Assembly: GCF_022179805.1 (NCBI RefSeq)
Contig: NZ_BPUO01000009.1
Span: forward strand, 1 to 64,000
Source: Cupriavidus pauculus
Lineage (GTDB): Bacteria; Pseudomonadota; Gammaproteobacteria; Burkholderiales; Burkholderiaceae
DNA length: 64,000 bases
Reading direction: 5' to 3'
Position 1 is the first letter of the stretch; every line of letters begins with the position of its first letter. This document shows positions 25,184-34,878 of this stretch, in pieces. Made by a program: the position numbers and the translations under genes. The notes beneath the pieces are model-generated. The model had not been told where the DNA came from and did no database searches. It saw only the letters and a program-made list of their open reading frames with translations.

Positions 25184-28100
25184 ATGAAACGGTCCGTCAA
25201 TCTTTTCGCGCGCCGCGAAGGCGGAGCCGCGCGCGTCGGATTCTCTTTTGTACCCAATGCGATCATCCGCATACTGGGTTCTATTGCCATTTGCAGCGCG
25301 TTGTTCGTGGGCGGCCCCGGGCAGGCGGCCAATCATGGATTCGTCTACGACGACCTGGGCCGACTCATCCAGGTGGTGGCCCCCGATGGGACCAGCACCC
25401 AGTACGCATACGATGCCGTGGGCAACATCACGGCAGTCAGGGCCGACGCGGCCAATACGCTCACTGTCGCGAGCTTCGCGCCTGCCGGTGGGTCCATCGG
25501 CACGAAGGTGACCGTCTACGGCACCGGTTTCAGCACCACCGCCGCCGCCAACGCGGTCAAGTTCAACGGGGTGTCCGCCGTTGTCAACGCGGCGAGTGCC
25601 ACGGCCCTGCAGGTCACCGTCCCGAGCGGTGCCACCACCGGCACCATCTCGGTCTCCAATGCGAACGGCACGGCCGTCTCCGCCGCCAGTTTTGTCGTGG
25701 GCGCAGCCACGGCGGGTCCTTCGATCAGCGACTTCACGCCCGCATTGGGTCTGGCAGGCACGCCCATCACCATCACGGGATCCGGCTTCCAATCTACTGC
25801 GGCGGGGAACACCGTCACCTTTGGCCCGACCCAGGGTTCGGTCACAGGTGTCACGGCTCCGAGCCAGATCGTGGCCACCGTGCCGCAAGGCGGATCGGGC
25901 AAGGTGTCTGTCACCACGACGGAAGGCACCGCAGTCAGCGCCAATGAGTTCTATGTGGTCCCGGCCGGTGTCGTGCCGAGCACGATTGTGGCGACGCAGC
26001 GGATCGTGCCAGATGGTGCGGCGGTCAACGCGAATCTGAGCACGGCGGGAAGTGGGGCGCTGTTGCTGTTCGATGCGGTGGCGGGCCAGCGGCTTGGCTT
26101 GGGTATAGCTAGCTTGCAGCCGGTGCCGACAACCGGAAGTCCACTCCTCTCCGTAAATGTCTACTCGCCGTCGGGGTCCGTACTGGTTTCCTGTACGGCC
26201 GCCGCTTCGAGCAAGTGCTCGTTGCCGTCCATCCCGAAGACGGGCACCTATCGGGTGCTGGCACGCATCGACAGTGCGCACACCGCAAACGCCTCGCTGC
26301 TGCTGACGTCAGACCAGACTGGGGTCCTGACCGCCGATGCGCCGGTGACCACCTTCACCACCACACGCGTTGGCCAGAACGGACGCTACACGTTTGACGC
26401 CACGGCCGGGCAGAATCTGAGGTTGGCATGGAGCGGTGCCACGTTCCCGGGAACCTCCGGTTACCTCGACGTGTACGCGCCAAATGGCGTCAGCATTGCA
26501 AACACGACGTCTGTCAGTGCCAATTCGCCCACCGGTGTGTTGTCGTTGAGCAAGCTGCAACAGAGCGGAACGTACACAGTGGTGGTCTCTCCGTATCTGG
26601 GCACTGTAGGCCAGGTTGGATTGCAGTTGCTGTCGCCGGCTGGCGGCACGTTGGTGGTCGATGGCGACCCGCTGTCGATCAGCCAGGTGGCCGGCGCGGC
26701 GGGACGCTACAAATTTGAAGGCGTGGCGGGCCAGCGATTGGGCCTGGGCCTGAGCAACCTGGTCATGCCGTCAGGTTCTTACGTATCGGTGTCGGTGGTA
26801 TCGCCCGATGACGCCACCACGCTGGTGGGTTGCGGCACGGTGACGTCGGTGGGTGCGAACTGCAATCTCCCGTTGCTGCCGAGCACTGGCACCTACACGG
26901 TGGTGATCACGCCGCAGAATGCGAGCGTTGCCGTAAGCGGCAAGCTGACGCTGTCTACCGACGTCCGCGGTACGCTTGCGGTCAACGACCCGGTGACGAC
27001 GTTCTCGACTACACGTGCCGGCCAGGACGGACGCTACACATTCAGCGCGACCGCCGGGCAGTACTTGGCTGTGGTTTGGAGCGGCGCGACCCTGCCGGGC
27101 TCAAACTCCACGATCTACGTGATCGGGCCGAATGGCAGCAATGTCACGAGCCAGTATCTCGGCGCGTCCTCGCCAAGCGGCACGCTGCAATTGAACAACC
27201 TGCAGCAGAGCGGCACGTACACCGTTTTCATCGACCCTTATGCCGCCACGGTCGGACAGGTCGGGTTGCAGTTGCTGGCCCCTGCCACCGGGACATTGGC
27301 GGTCGGCGGCGAGCCGCTGCCGATCAGCCAGATGGCTGGCGCGTCTGGGCGCTACACGTTTGAAGGCGTGGCGGGTCAGCGACTGGGCCTGGGCCTGGAC
27401 TCGATGGTCACGACGCCTAGCGGGCGATACGCCACGCTTGCGGTGGTGTCGCCCGACAACGTTACGACACTGATCTCATGCGGCAACGTTTACGCGCCAG
27501 GTAGCAGCTGCAATCCGCCTTCGCTGCCCAGCACAGGGGCCTATACGGTAGTGGTGACGCCGGATAGCACAAGCACTGTGTTGAGCGGCAAGCTGACGGT
27601 GTCCGCCGATATTCAGGGGACGCTCACGGCCAACGAACCGGAGACCATGTTCGCGACGGCGCGCACCGGTCAGAACGGACGCTATACCTTCACGGCCACG
27701 GCGGGGCAGAGTCTGAGCCTGGGCTGGAACGGCGCTACGTTCCCGGGCAACTCGGGTTACCTGTATGTGTACGCGCCGAACGGCACCAGCGTGGCAAGCG
27801 CCACCAATGTCAGCGGCAATACGCCAACGGGCATGCTGCAACTGAGCAACCTGCAGCAGAGCGGGACGTACACGGTCTTTGTCGATCCGTACCAGGTGAC
27901 CACCGGCCAGGTGGCGCTGCGGTTGATGGCGCCGTCAAGCGGGACGTTGACGGTCGATGGCGAACCGCTGGCGATCAGCCATGCGACCGGTGCGTCTGGC
28001 CGGTATGTCTTCGCGGGCATTGCGGGCCAACGTTTGGGCCTCGGGCTGGATGCCGTGGTGACAACGCCGGCCGGCGGCTCTGCCACGGTCACCGTCATGT

Positions 28101-31100
28101 CGTCGGACAACGTGACCACGCTGGTCAGTTGCGACAACGTAAATGCCGCAGGCAATAGCTGCAATCTGCCGGCATTGCCTAGTACCGACAACTACACGGT
28201 AGTGGTCACGCCGGCAAGTTCGCGCACCGCGTTGAACGGCAACCTGACGCTGTCCAGCGATATCAAGGAAACCCTTACCGCCAATGCCCCGGCTACCACG
28301 TTTGCATCGACGCGGGCGGGGCAGAACGGACGCTATACCTTCTCCGCCACCGCGGGGGACAATATCAGCCTGATCTGGAGTGGCGCAACGTTTGCCGGTT
28401 CCTACGGCAATCTCAATATCTACGCGCCGAACGGTACCTCACTGGCGAGCAACTCATACGTCAGCCTTGGCACGCCAAATGGCACGCTGCAATTGAACAA
28501 CCTGCAGCAAAGCGGCACCTATACCGTAGTCATGGACCCGTATATGGCCAATACAGGCCGCGTAGGGTTGCAATTGCTGGCGCCGGCCAGCGGTACGTTG
28601 ACGGTAGATGGCGACCCCCTGACGATCAATCAGGTTGCGGGAGGCTCGGGCCGCTACACATTCGCTGGTGTTGCGGGCCAGCGGCTTGGTCTGGGACTGG
28701 ATTCACTGGCCACTACGCCAAGCGGTGCTGTTGCCACCGTTACGGTTCTGTCGCCTGACAACAGCACCGTATTGGCCACCTGTACCAACGTCATCGCCGG
28801 AAACAGCTGCAATCTGCCAACGCTGCCGAGTACCGATACCTACACAGTTTTGGTCTCGCCGCCGAACGCAAGTGTTGCACTGAGTGGAAGATTGATCCTG
28901 TCGAGCGATGTCCGTGGCACGCTCACCGCCAATGATCCGGTGACAACGTTCGCGACGAACCGCGCGGGCCAAAACGGCCGCTACACCTTCAGCGCTACGG
29001 CTGGCCAAAACGTGACCCTGGCGTGGAGCGGGACGACCTTCGTGGGCAGCTACTCCTACATCTACGTGTACGCGCCGAACGGCGAATCCCTCGCAAGCCA
29101 GACCATCAATGCCGCGAGCTATCCGAGCGGTACGGTGCAGTTGACCAACCTGCAGCAAAGCGGGACATACACCGTCGTGGTCGATCCGTACGCGGCAAGC
29201 ACTGGTCAAGTTGGACTGCAATTGCTGATGCCGATCAGTGGTGCGCTTGCGGTGGATGGCGAGCCGCTGTCGATCAGTCAGACGGCTGGCGTCCCGGGCC
29301 GCTATACCTTTGCGGGTGTGGCGGGCCAGCGCTTGGGTCTGGCATTGGATTCGCTGGTCACGACGCCGAGCGGTCGAAACGCGACGGTCTCGGTGATCTC
29401 GCCCGACAATCTCTCGGTGCTGCTCAATTGCGGTAGTTTCGCTATGCCGGGTAACAGCTGCATCCTGCCGCTAATGCCGAGCACGGGGACCTACACGGTG
29501 GTGGTGACGCCGGATAGCACAAGCACTGCGCTGAGCGGCAACCTGTCGCTCTCCGCCGATATCCGGGGTACGTTGACCGCCAACGATCCAGCAACGACGT
29601 TCGTGGCCAGCCGCGCTGGCCAGACCGCGCGCTACACGTTCACCGCCACGGCAGGACAGAGCTTGAGCCTGGCATGGAGCGGTGCCACCTTCCCGGGTAA
29701 CACGGGCTACCTGTATGTCTACGGGCCCAATGGCAGCACCGTGGCGAGTGTGACGACTGTCACCATCAACACGCCGAACGGCGCACTGGATTTGCCCAAC
29801 CTGCAGCAGAGCGGTACCTACACGGTGTTCATGAGGCCGTACCAGCTCGGTACCGGCCAGGTGAGCCTGCAGTTGCTGGCACCGGCCACCGGCACGTTGG
29901 CCGTGGATGGCGCGCCACTGGCCATCAGCCAGATGGCGGGCGCCTCGGGCCGCTACACGTTCGCGGGTGTGGCCGGACAGAGGCTGGGCCTTGCGCTGGA
30001 GTCCTTTGCGAACACGCCGAGCGGCGGGTATGCGACGGTTTCGGTGGTCTCGCCGGACAGCGTCACAACGCTGGTGACTTGCGAAACGGTGAGTGCACCG
30101 GGCAACAGTTGCAACCTGCCGGCATTGCCGAGCACCGGTACTTACACGGTGGTGGTGACGCCGTCGAACTCGCTTCGCGCGGCAAGCGGAAACCTGATTC
30201 TGTCGAGCGATGTCAGTGCCGAGTTGGGCACGACGGCGCCCACGTTCCAGATCGGCCGACCGGGCCAGAACGGACGATTTACGTTCACCGCGACAGCCGG
30301 AGAGAACATCGCTATCAACGTGATCTCGCCGTCCATCAGCCAGAGCACCCTGACCGTCTACGGGCCCACCGGTAATGTGTTGCTGACCCGCTCCGTTCCG
30401 GCCAGCAACACGACGACCAGCAGTGCGCTGAACGATCTCCAGCAAACCGGCACCTATACGGTGTTCGTGGATCCCTATCAGCTCGCCACGGGCAGTATCA
30501 CGCTCTCGGTGCCCAGGAACGGCGTGTTCAATCCGCCCGATGCCGGCAACGACGGCGTGATGGTGGTGGACGGTGCACCGCTGGCGATCAACCTGGCCGC
30601 TGGCGTGACGGGTCGCTATATCTTCGAAGGCACCGCGCGGCAGATCCTCGGCCTGGGCCTGGACACGTTCGCAACCGTGCCAAGCGGAGGCTATGCCACG
30701 GTCAGCGTGGTGGCTCCGGACAACGTCACGACCCTTACCTCTTGCGGAAGCATCGGCGCCCCGGGGACAGGCTGTAACCTGCCGTCGTTGCCCAGCAGCG
30801 GGACGTACACGGTGGTCGTGAAGCCTTCGGGTTCGGGCACCGCGGTCAGTGGCAACCTGATGGTCTCGGCCGATGTCCGCGACACCCTGACCGCCAATGC
30901 GCCGGCGATCACGTTTGCAACGACGCGCGTCGGGCAGAACGGGCGCTACACCTTTGCAGCCACCGCAGGCCAGGACCTCAGCCTGGCGTGGAGTGGGGCG
31001 ACGTTCCCGAATGCCTACTCCACCCTGTATGTCTTTGGCCCCAACGGCAATACCGTGACGAGCCAATCGTTCAGCAGTACCTACATGCCGAATGGCGTGG

Positions 31101-34100
31101 TACATCTGACCAATCTGCAGCAAAGCGGTACCTACACGGTGGTGGTCGATCCGTACCCGACCAGCACGGGGCGCGTGGGTCTGCAACTGCTGACGCCCGC
31201 CAGTGGCACGCTGACCGTGGATGGCGAGCCGCTAACGATCAACCAGATGACGGGTGCCACGGGTCGCTACACGTTCCAGGGAACGGCAGGCCAGCGCCTG
31301 GGCCTTGGCCTGGTGCCCACCATTACCGGTAGCGGTTACGCGACGGTCTCGATTGTGTCGCCAGACGACGTGACCACGCTGACCGATTGCGGCCAGTTCT
31401 CCGCGGGTGGTAACAGCTGCAATGTGCCCGCACTGCCGAGTACGGGCACCTATACCGTGGTCGTCACGCCGTCTAACGCGACCACGGCACTGGCAGGCAC
31501 GCTGACGCTGTCAACGGATATCGTGGGCACGCTTGCCGCCAATGCACCGACGACAACCTTCTCCACCACTCGGGTCGGACAGAACGGACGCTATACCTTC
31601 AGCGCCACCGCCGGAAGTTCGATGCGCCTCACATGGACCGGCGCCACGTTCGCCGGGTCTTACGGCAATCTGTATGTCTATGGACCGGATGGTTCTTCCG
31701 TCGCGAGCAATAGCTATGTCAGCAGCGGTACGCCGAGTGGCGTACTGCAGTTGAACAACCTGCAGCAAAGCGGCACCTACACAGTGGTTGTCGATCCCTA
31801 TGTCGCCACTACCGGCAAGGTCGGATTGCAACTGCTGGGTTCCGCCGCCGGTACGATGGCTGTCGATGGTGCACCGCTGGCCATCAGCCAGATGGCTGGC
31901 GCGGTGGGCCGTTACACCTTTGACGGTGTGGCCGGGCAGCGATTGGGCCTGGGACTCGACACGCTCACGACGACGCCGACGGGTGGCAGTGCGTCAATTA
32001 CGGTCATCGCCACCGACAATGCCACCACGCTCGTCAGTTGCGGCGGCTTCTCCGCGCCTGGTGGCAGTTGCAGCTTGCCGTCGCTGCCGAGCACCGGCAC
32101 CTACACGGTGGTGGTGACGCCTGGGACCATTGGCACCGCGCTGAGCGGCAACCTGACGCTTTCGAGCGACATCCGTGACACGCTGACGGCCAACGCACCG
32201 GCGACGATCTTTGCAACGACCCGAGTGGGCCAGAACGGACGCTATACCTTTACCGCCACGGCAGGCCAGAACCTTACCCTGGCCTGGAGCAACGCCACGT
32301 TCGCCGGTTCCTATACGTATGTGTATGTGTACGGGCCGAACGGCAACAGCCTGACCAGCCAGTATTTCAGCAGCACGACGACGCCGAGCGGATCGGTGCA
32401 GTTGGCTAGCCTGCAGCAAACCGGAACCTACACGGTTGTTGTTGATCCGTACGGCTCCAGCATCGGCCAGGTTGGGCTGCAACTCCTGGCGCCGTCCGGC
32501 GGCACGCTGGCGGTGGATGGCGAGCCGCTGGCTGTTAATCAGGTAGCCGGCGCATCGGGCCGCTACACCTTCGCTGGCACAGCAGGCCAGCGGCTGGGTC
32601 TGGCCCTGGATAGCCTGGTCACGACCCCTGTTGGCGGCGCTGCAACGGTGACGATCGTGTCACCCGACGACGTCAGCACGCTGGTGAATTGCGGCACGGT
32701 GTATGCACCTGGCAATAGCTGCAATCTGCCGTCGCTGCCGAGCACCGGTACTTACACGGTGGTGGTCACGCCATCGGCATCGAGCACCGCACTGACCGGC
32801 AAGCTGACGCTGTCCGCCGATGTTCGCGATACGCTCACGGCCAACGCGGCGGCGACGATCTTTGCACCGAACCGGCCAGGCCAGAACGGACGCTATACCT
32901 TCACCGCCACGGCGGGACAAGATCTGACACTGGTCTGGAGTGGCACGACCTTCGTGGGTAGCTATACCTCCGTCTATGTGTATGCGCCGAACGGCTCGAC
33001 GCTGACCAGCACGAACACGAGCAGTACCTATCTGCAGAACGGCTCGATGCAACTGACCAACCTGCAGCAGAGCGGCACCTACACCGTCGTGGTCGATCCG
33101 TACCAGCTAGCAGTGGGTCAGATTGGCTTGCAACTGCTGGCACCCGTCGGCGGTGCGCTGACGGTGGATGGCGATGCGCTGCCGATCAGTCAAGTGGCAG
33201 GTGCCACAGGCCGCTATACCTTCGCAGGTGTAGCCGGCCAACGATTGGGGTTGGGCTTCGATGCCGCGGTGTTGACACCTGTCGGCGGCTACGCATCGGT
33301 TGTGGTGATGGCACCGGATGATGTCACCACGCTGGCCACATGCGATACCGTCGCAGCCCCGGGCGGCAGTTGCAACCTGCCTTCGCTGCCTAGCACTGGC
33401 ACCTACACGGTGGTGGTGACACCGCCTACCTCGCGCACGGCAGTGAGCGGCAACCTCACCCTATCCGCCGACATTCGAGACACGCTGATGGCCAATGCGC
33501 CCGCAACGACCTTCTCGACTACGCGGACGGGCCAGAACGGACGCTATACCTTTACCGCCACGGCCGGGCAGAGCCTCAGCCTGGTGTGGAGCGGCGCCAC
33601 GTTCCCAGGTTCCTACGGCAACCTCTACGTCTATGCGCCGAGTGGAGCCGTCGTGGCAAGCAACACAAACGTCAGCACCAATTCACCGAGCGGTACCCTG
33701 CAACTGGGCAACCTGCAGCAAAGCGGCACCTACACGGTTGTCATCGATCCTGTGCTGGTCACCACCGGTCGGGTGGCGCTGCAACTCCTGGCGCCCGCAA
33801 CGGGTACGTTGACAGTGGATGGCGAGCCGCTGGCGGTCAACCAGATGGCTGGCGCCACGGGTAGATATACCTTCGACGGCGTGGCGGGGCAGCGATTAGG
33901 GCTTGGGATGGACGCGCTGGTGTCCACGCCGAGCGGTGGCTATGCGTTGGTGTCGGTCGTGGCACCTGACAATGTCACGACACTGGTCACATGCAGCGCG
34001 GTCCGCGCACCCGGCGATAGCTGCGACCTCCCGTCGCTGCCCAGTACCGGGACTTATACAGTGGTGGTGACTCCGAGCAGTCAGAGTACGGCACTGAGCG

Positions 34101-34816
34101 GCAACCTGTGGCTGTCCGCCGATATCCGGGGCACGCTGACGGTTGACACGCCGGTGACCACGATTGCCATCAATCGTGCTGGCCAGAATGCGCGCTACAC
34201 CTTCAGCGCCATGGCAGGGCAGAGCGTGTCGCTGGCGTGGACGGGTGCCACCTTCCCGGGCTCGTATAGCTACTTGTATGTGTATGCGCCAGACGGGACC
34301 GCGCTGGTCAGCCAGTCTTTCAGCAGCACGTCATCGCCGAGCGGCTTGGCGCTACTGAACAGCCTGCAGCAAAGCGGTACCTACACGATAGTGATCGATC
34401 CGTTCGATGTCAGTACGGGCCAGATCGGACTGCAGCTGCTGGCAGCGGCGAGTGGGTCCGTGGCGGTGGACGGCGAACCGCTCGTGATCAACCAGCCGGC
34501 GGGGGCATCGGGCCGTTACACCTTCACAGGTACCACAGGCGATTTCCTCAACCTAAGCCTCTCCGGCATGGCGATCACGCCAGCCGGTAGCACCGCGACG
34601 GTTTCGGTCATCGCGCCAGACAACGTCACGACACTGGTGACCTGTGGCGCATACAGCAAGGACGGCAGTTGCAGCGTGCCTGCGTTGAGCAGCAACGGCA
34701 CGGGCAACGTCGGCCTGCCAAGCGCCGGCACCTACACCATCGTCGTCACGCCAAGCAGCTATGCCACGGCTGTGACGGGATCACTGGGCCTGAAGCGATT
34801 CAGCATCCGTCCATAG
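25184..34816 (+). CDS. Giant exported tandem-repeat protein (YD repeat, two IPT/TIG domains, PPC-like units)
   Basis: 3210 residues. ATG 25184 follows CAGGGAG. A long signal sequence (IIRILGSIAICSALFVGGP, cleavage near GQAAN) precedes one lone YD/RHS repeat (YDDLGRLIQVVAPDGTSTQY, then AYDAVGNITAV) at about residues 53-85. Two IPT/TIG domains follow (about 92-175 and 178-262: GTKVTVYGTGFSTTAA; GTPITITGSGFQSTAA). A divergent first unit, then twelve units of about 217 residues and a final partial one fill the rest. Each unit has two related halves of about 108 residues resembling bacterial pre-peptidase C-terminal (PPC) beta-sandwiches (GRYTFAGVAGQRLGLGLDSL; GRYTFTATAGQSLSLAWSGA; both ending SGTYTVVV-like). 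The first half carries a conserved Cys pair. It is probably a long surface or secreted fibre; the function is unknown. Confidence 0.9.
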   Translation: MKRSVNLFARREGGAARVGFSFVPNAIIRILGSIAICSALFVGGPGQAANHGFVYDDLGRLIQVVAPDGTSTQYAYDAVGNITAVRADAANTLTVASFAPAGGSIGTKVTVYGTGFSTTAAANAVKFNGVSAVVNAASATALQVTVPSGATTGTISVSNANGTAVSAASFVVGAATAGPSISDFTPALGLAGTPITITGSGFQSTAAGNTVTFGPTQGSVTGVTAPSQIVATVPQGGSGKVSVTTTEGTAVSANEFYVVPAGVVPSTIVATQRIVPDGAAVNANLSTAGSGALLLFDAVAGQRLGLGIASLQPVPTTGSPLLSVNVYSPSGSVLVSCTAAASSKCSLPSIPKTGTYRVLARIDSAHTANASLLLTSDQTGVLTADAPVTTFTTTRVGQNGRYTFDATAGQNLRLAWSGATFPGTSGYLDVYAPNGVSIANTTSVSANSPTGVLSLSKLQQSGTYTVVVSPYLGTVGQVGLQLLSPAGGTLVVDGDPLSISQVAGAAGRYKFEGVAGQRLGLGLSNLVMPSGSYVSVSVVSPDDATTLVGCGTVTSVGANCNLPLLPSTGTYTVVITPQNASVAVSGKLTLSTDVRGTLAVNDPVTTFSTTRAGQDGRYTFSATAGQYLAVVWSGATLPGSNSTIYVIGPNGSNVTSQYLGASSPSGTLQLNNLQQSGTYTVFIDPYAATVGQVGLQLLAPATGTLAVGGEPLPISQMAGASGRYTFEGVAGQRLGLGLDSMVTTPSGRYATLAVVSPDNVTTLISCGNVYAPGSSCNPPSLPSTGAYTVVVTPDSTSTVLSGKLTVSADIQGTLTANEPETMFATARTGQNGRYTFTATAGQSLSLGWNGATFPGNSGYLYVYAPNGTSVASATNVSGNTPTGMLQLSNLQQSGTYTVFVDPYQVTTGQVALRLMAPSSGTLTVDGEPLAISHATGASGRYVFAGIAGQRLGLGLDAVVTTPAGGSATVTVMSSDNVTTLVSCDNVNAAGNSCNLPALPSTDNYTVVVTPASSRTALNGNLTLSSDIKETLTANAPATTFASTRAGQNGRYTFSATAGDNISLIWSGATFAGSYGNLNIYAPNGTSLASNSYVSLGTPNGTLQLNNLQQSGTYTVVMDPYMANTGRVGLQLLAPASGTLTVDGDPLTINQVAGGSGRYTFAGVAGQRLGLGLDSLATTPSGAVATVTVLSPDNSTVLATCTNVIAGNSCNLPTLPSTDTYTVLVSPPNASVALSGRLILSSDVRGTLTANDPVTTFATNRAGQNGRYTFSATAGQNVTLAWSGTTFVGSYSYIYVYAPNGESLASQTINAASYPSGTVQLTNLQQSGTYTVVVDPYAASTGQVGLQLLMPISGALAVDGEPLSISQTAGVPGRYTFAGVAGQRLGLALDSLVTTPSGRNATVSVISPDNLSVLLNCGSFAMPGNSCILPLMPSTGTYTVVVTPDSTSTALSGNLSLSADIRGTLTANDPATTFVASRAGQTARYTFTATAGQSLSLAWSGATFPGNTGYLYVYGPNGSTVASVTTVTINTPNGALDLPNLQQSGTYTVFMRPYQLGTGQVSLQLLAPATGTLAVDGAPLAISQMAGASGRYTFAGVAGQRLGLALESFANTPSGGYATVSVVSPDSVTTLVTCETVSAPGNSCNLPALPSTGTYTVVVTPSNSLRAASGNLILSSDVSAELGTTAPTFQIGRPGQNGRFTFTATAGENIAINVISPSISQSTLTVYGPTGNVLLTRSVPASNTTTSSALNDLQQTGTYTVFVDPYQLATGSITLSVPRNGVFNPPDAGNDGVMVVDGAPLAINLAAGVTGRYIFEGTARQILGLGLDTFATVPSGGYATVSVVAPDNVTTLTSCGSIGAPGTGCNLPSLPSSGTYTVVVKPSGSGTAVSGNLMVSADVRDTLTANAPAITFATTRVGQNGRYTFAATAGQDLSLAWSGATFPNAYSTLYVFGPNGNTVTSQSFSSTYMPNGVVHLTNLQQSGTYTVVVDPYPTSTGRVGLQLLTPASGTLTVDGEPLTINQMTGATGRYTFQGTAGQRLGLGLVPTITGSGYATVSIVSPDDVTTLTDCGQFSAGGNSCNVPALPSTGTYTVVVTPSNATTALAGTLTLSTDIVGTLAANAPTTTFSTTRVGQNGRYTFSATAGSSMRLTWTGATFAGSYGNLYVYGPDGSSVASNSYVSSGTPSGVLQLNNLQQSGTYTVVVDPYVATTGKVGLQLLGSAAGTMAVDGAPLAISQMAGAVGRYTFDGVAGQRLGLGLDTLTTTPTGGSASITVIATDNATTLVSCGGFSAPGGSCSLPSLPSTGTYTVVVTPGTIGTALSGNLTLSSDIRDTLTANAPATIFATTRVGQNGRYTFTATAGQNLTLAWSNATFAGSYTYVYVYGPNGNSLTSQYFSSTTTPSGSVQLASLQQTGTYTVVVDPYGSSIGQVGLQLLAPSGGTLAVDGEPLAVNQVAGASGRYTFAGTAGQRLGLALDSLVTTPVGGAATVTIVSPDDVSTLVNCGTVYAPGNSCNLPSLPSTGTYTVVVTPSASSTALTGKLTLSADVRDTLTANAAATIFAPNRPGQNGRYTFTATAGQDLTLVWSGTTFVGSYTSVYVYAPNGSTLTSTNTSSTYLQNGSMQLTNLQQSGTYTVVVDPYQLAVGQIGLQLLAPVGGALTVDGDALPISQVAGATGRYTFAGVAGQRLGLGFDAAVLTPVGGYASVVVMAPDDVTTLATCDTVAAPGGSCNLPSLPSTGTYTVVVTPPTSRTAVSGNLTLSADIRDTLMANAPATTFSTTRTGQNGRYTFTATAGQSLSLVWSGATFPGSYGNLYVYAPSGAVVASNTNVSTNSPSGTLQLGNLQQSGTYTVVIDPVLVTTGRVALQLLAPATGTLTVDGEPLAVNQMAGATGRYTFDGVAGQRLGLGMDALVSTPSGGYALVSVVAPDNVTTLVTCSAVRAPGDSCDLPSLPSTGTYTVVVTPSSQSTALSGNLWLSADIRGTLTVDTPVTTIAINRAGQNARYTFSAMAGQSVSLAWTGATFPGSYSYLYVYAPDGTALVSQSFSSTSSPSGLALLNSLQQSGTYTIVIDPFDVSTGQIGLQLLAAASGSVAVDGEPLVINQPAGASGRYTFTGTTGDFLNLSLSGMAITPAGSTATVSVIAPDNVTTLVTCGAYSKDGSCSVPALSSNGTGNVGLPSAGTYTIVVTPSSYATAVTGSLGLKRFSIRP
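26645..34453 (+). repeat. Twelve tandem 651-bp coding repeats
   Basis: Units begin (at the codon of the Gly in GTL-x-VDGEPL or its variants) near 26645, 27290, 27941, 28592, 29240, 29891, 30554, 31205, 31850, 32501, 33152 and 33803, with a partial thirteenth from 34454. Eight of the twelve intervals are exactly 651 bp; the others are 645, 648, 663 and 645. Differences are therefore in-frame, and blocks such as CTGCAGCAGAGCGGCAC recur almost unchanged, which points to duplication with ongoing homogenisation. Confidence 0.9.
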
Positions 34817-34878
34817 ATAGCAGCCAGATACCGACGACGAAGATGACGAACACCATCCGGATGAAGGGAAGAGAAGAG

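Noticed and set aside
29471..31186. 571-codon open frame antisense to the giant repeat gene
   Set aside because: It is a by-product of GC-rich, repeat-biased codons on the other strand. Its sequence is Arg/Gly/His-rich and has the same periodicity as the sense repeats.
26645..34453. CRISPR-like periodicity
   Set aside because: The repeats are 651 bp, fully coding and contiguous without spacers.
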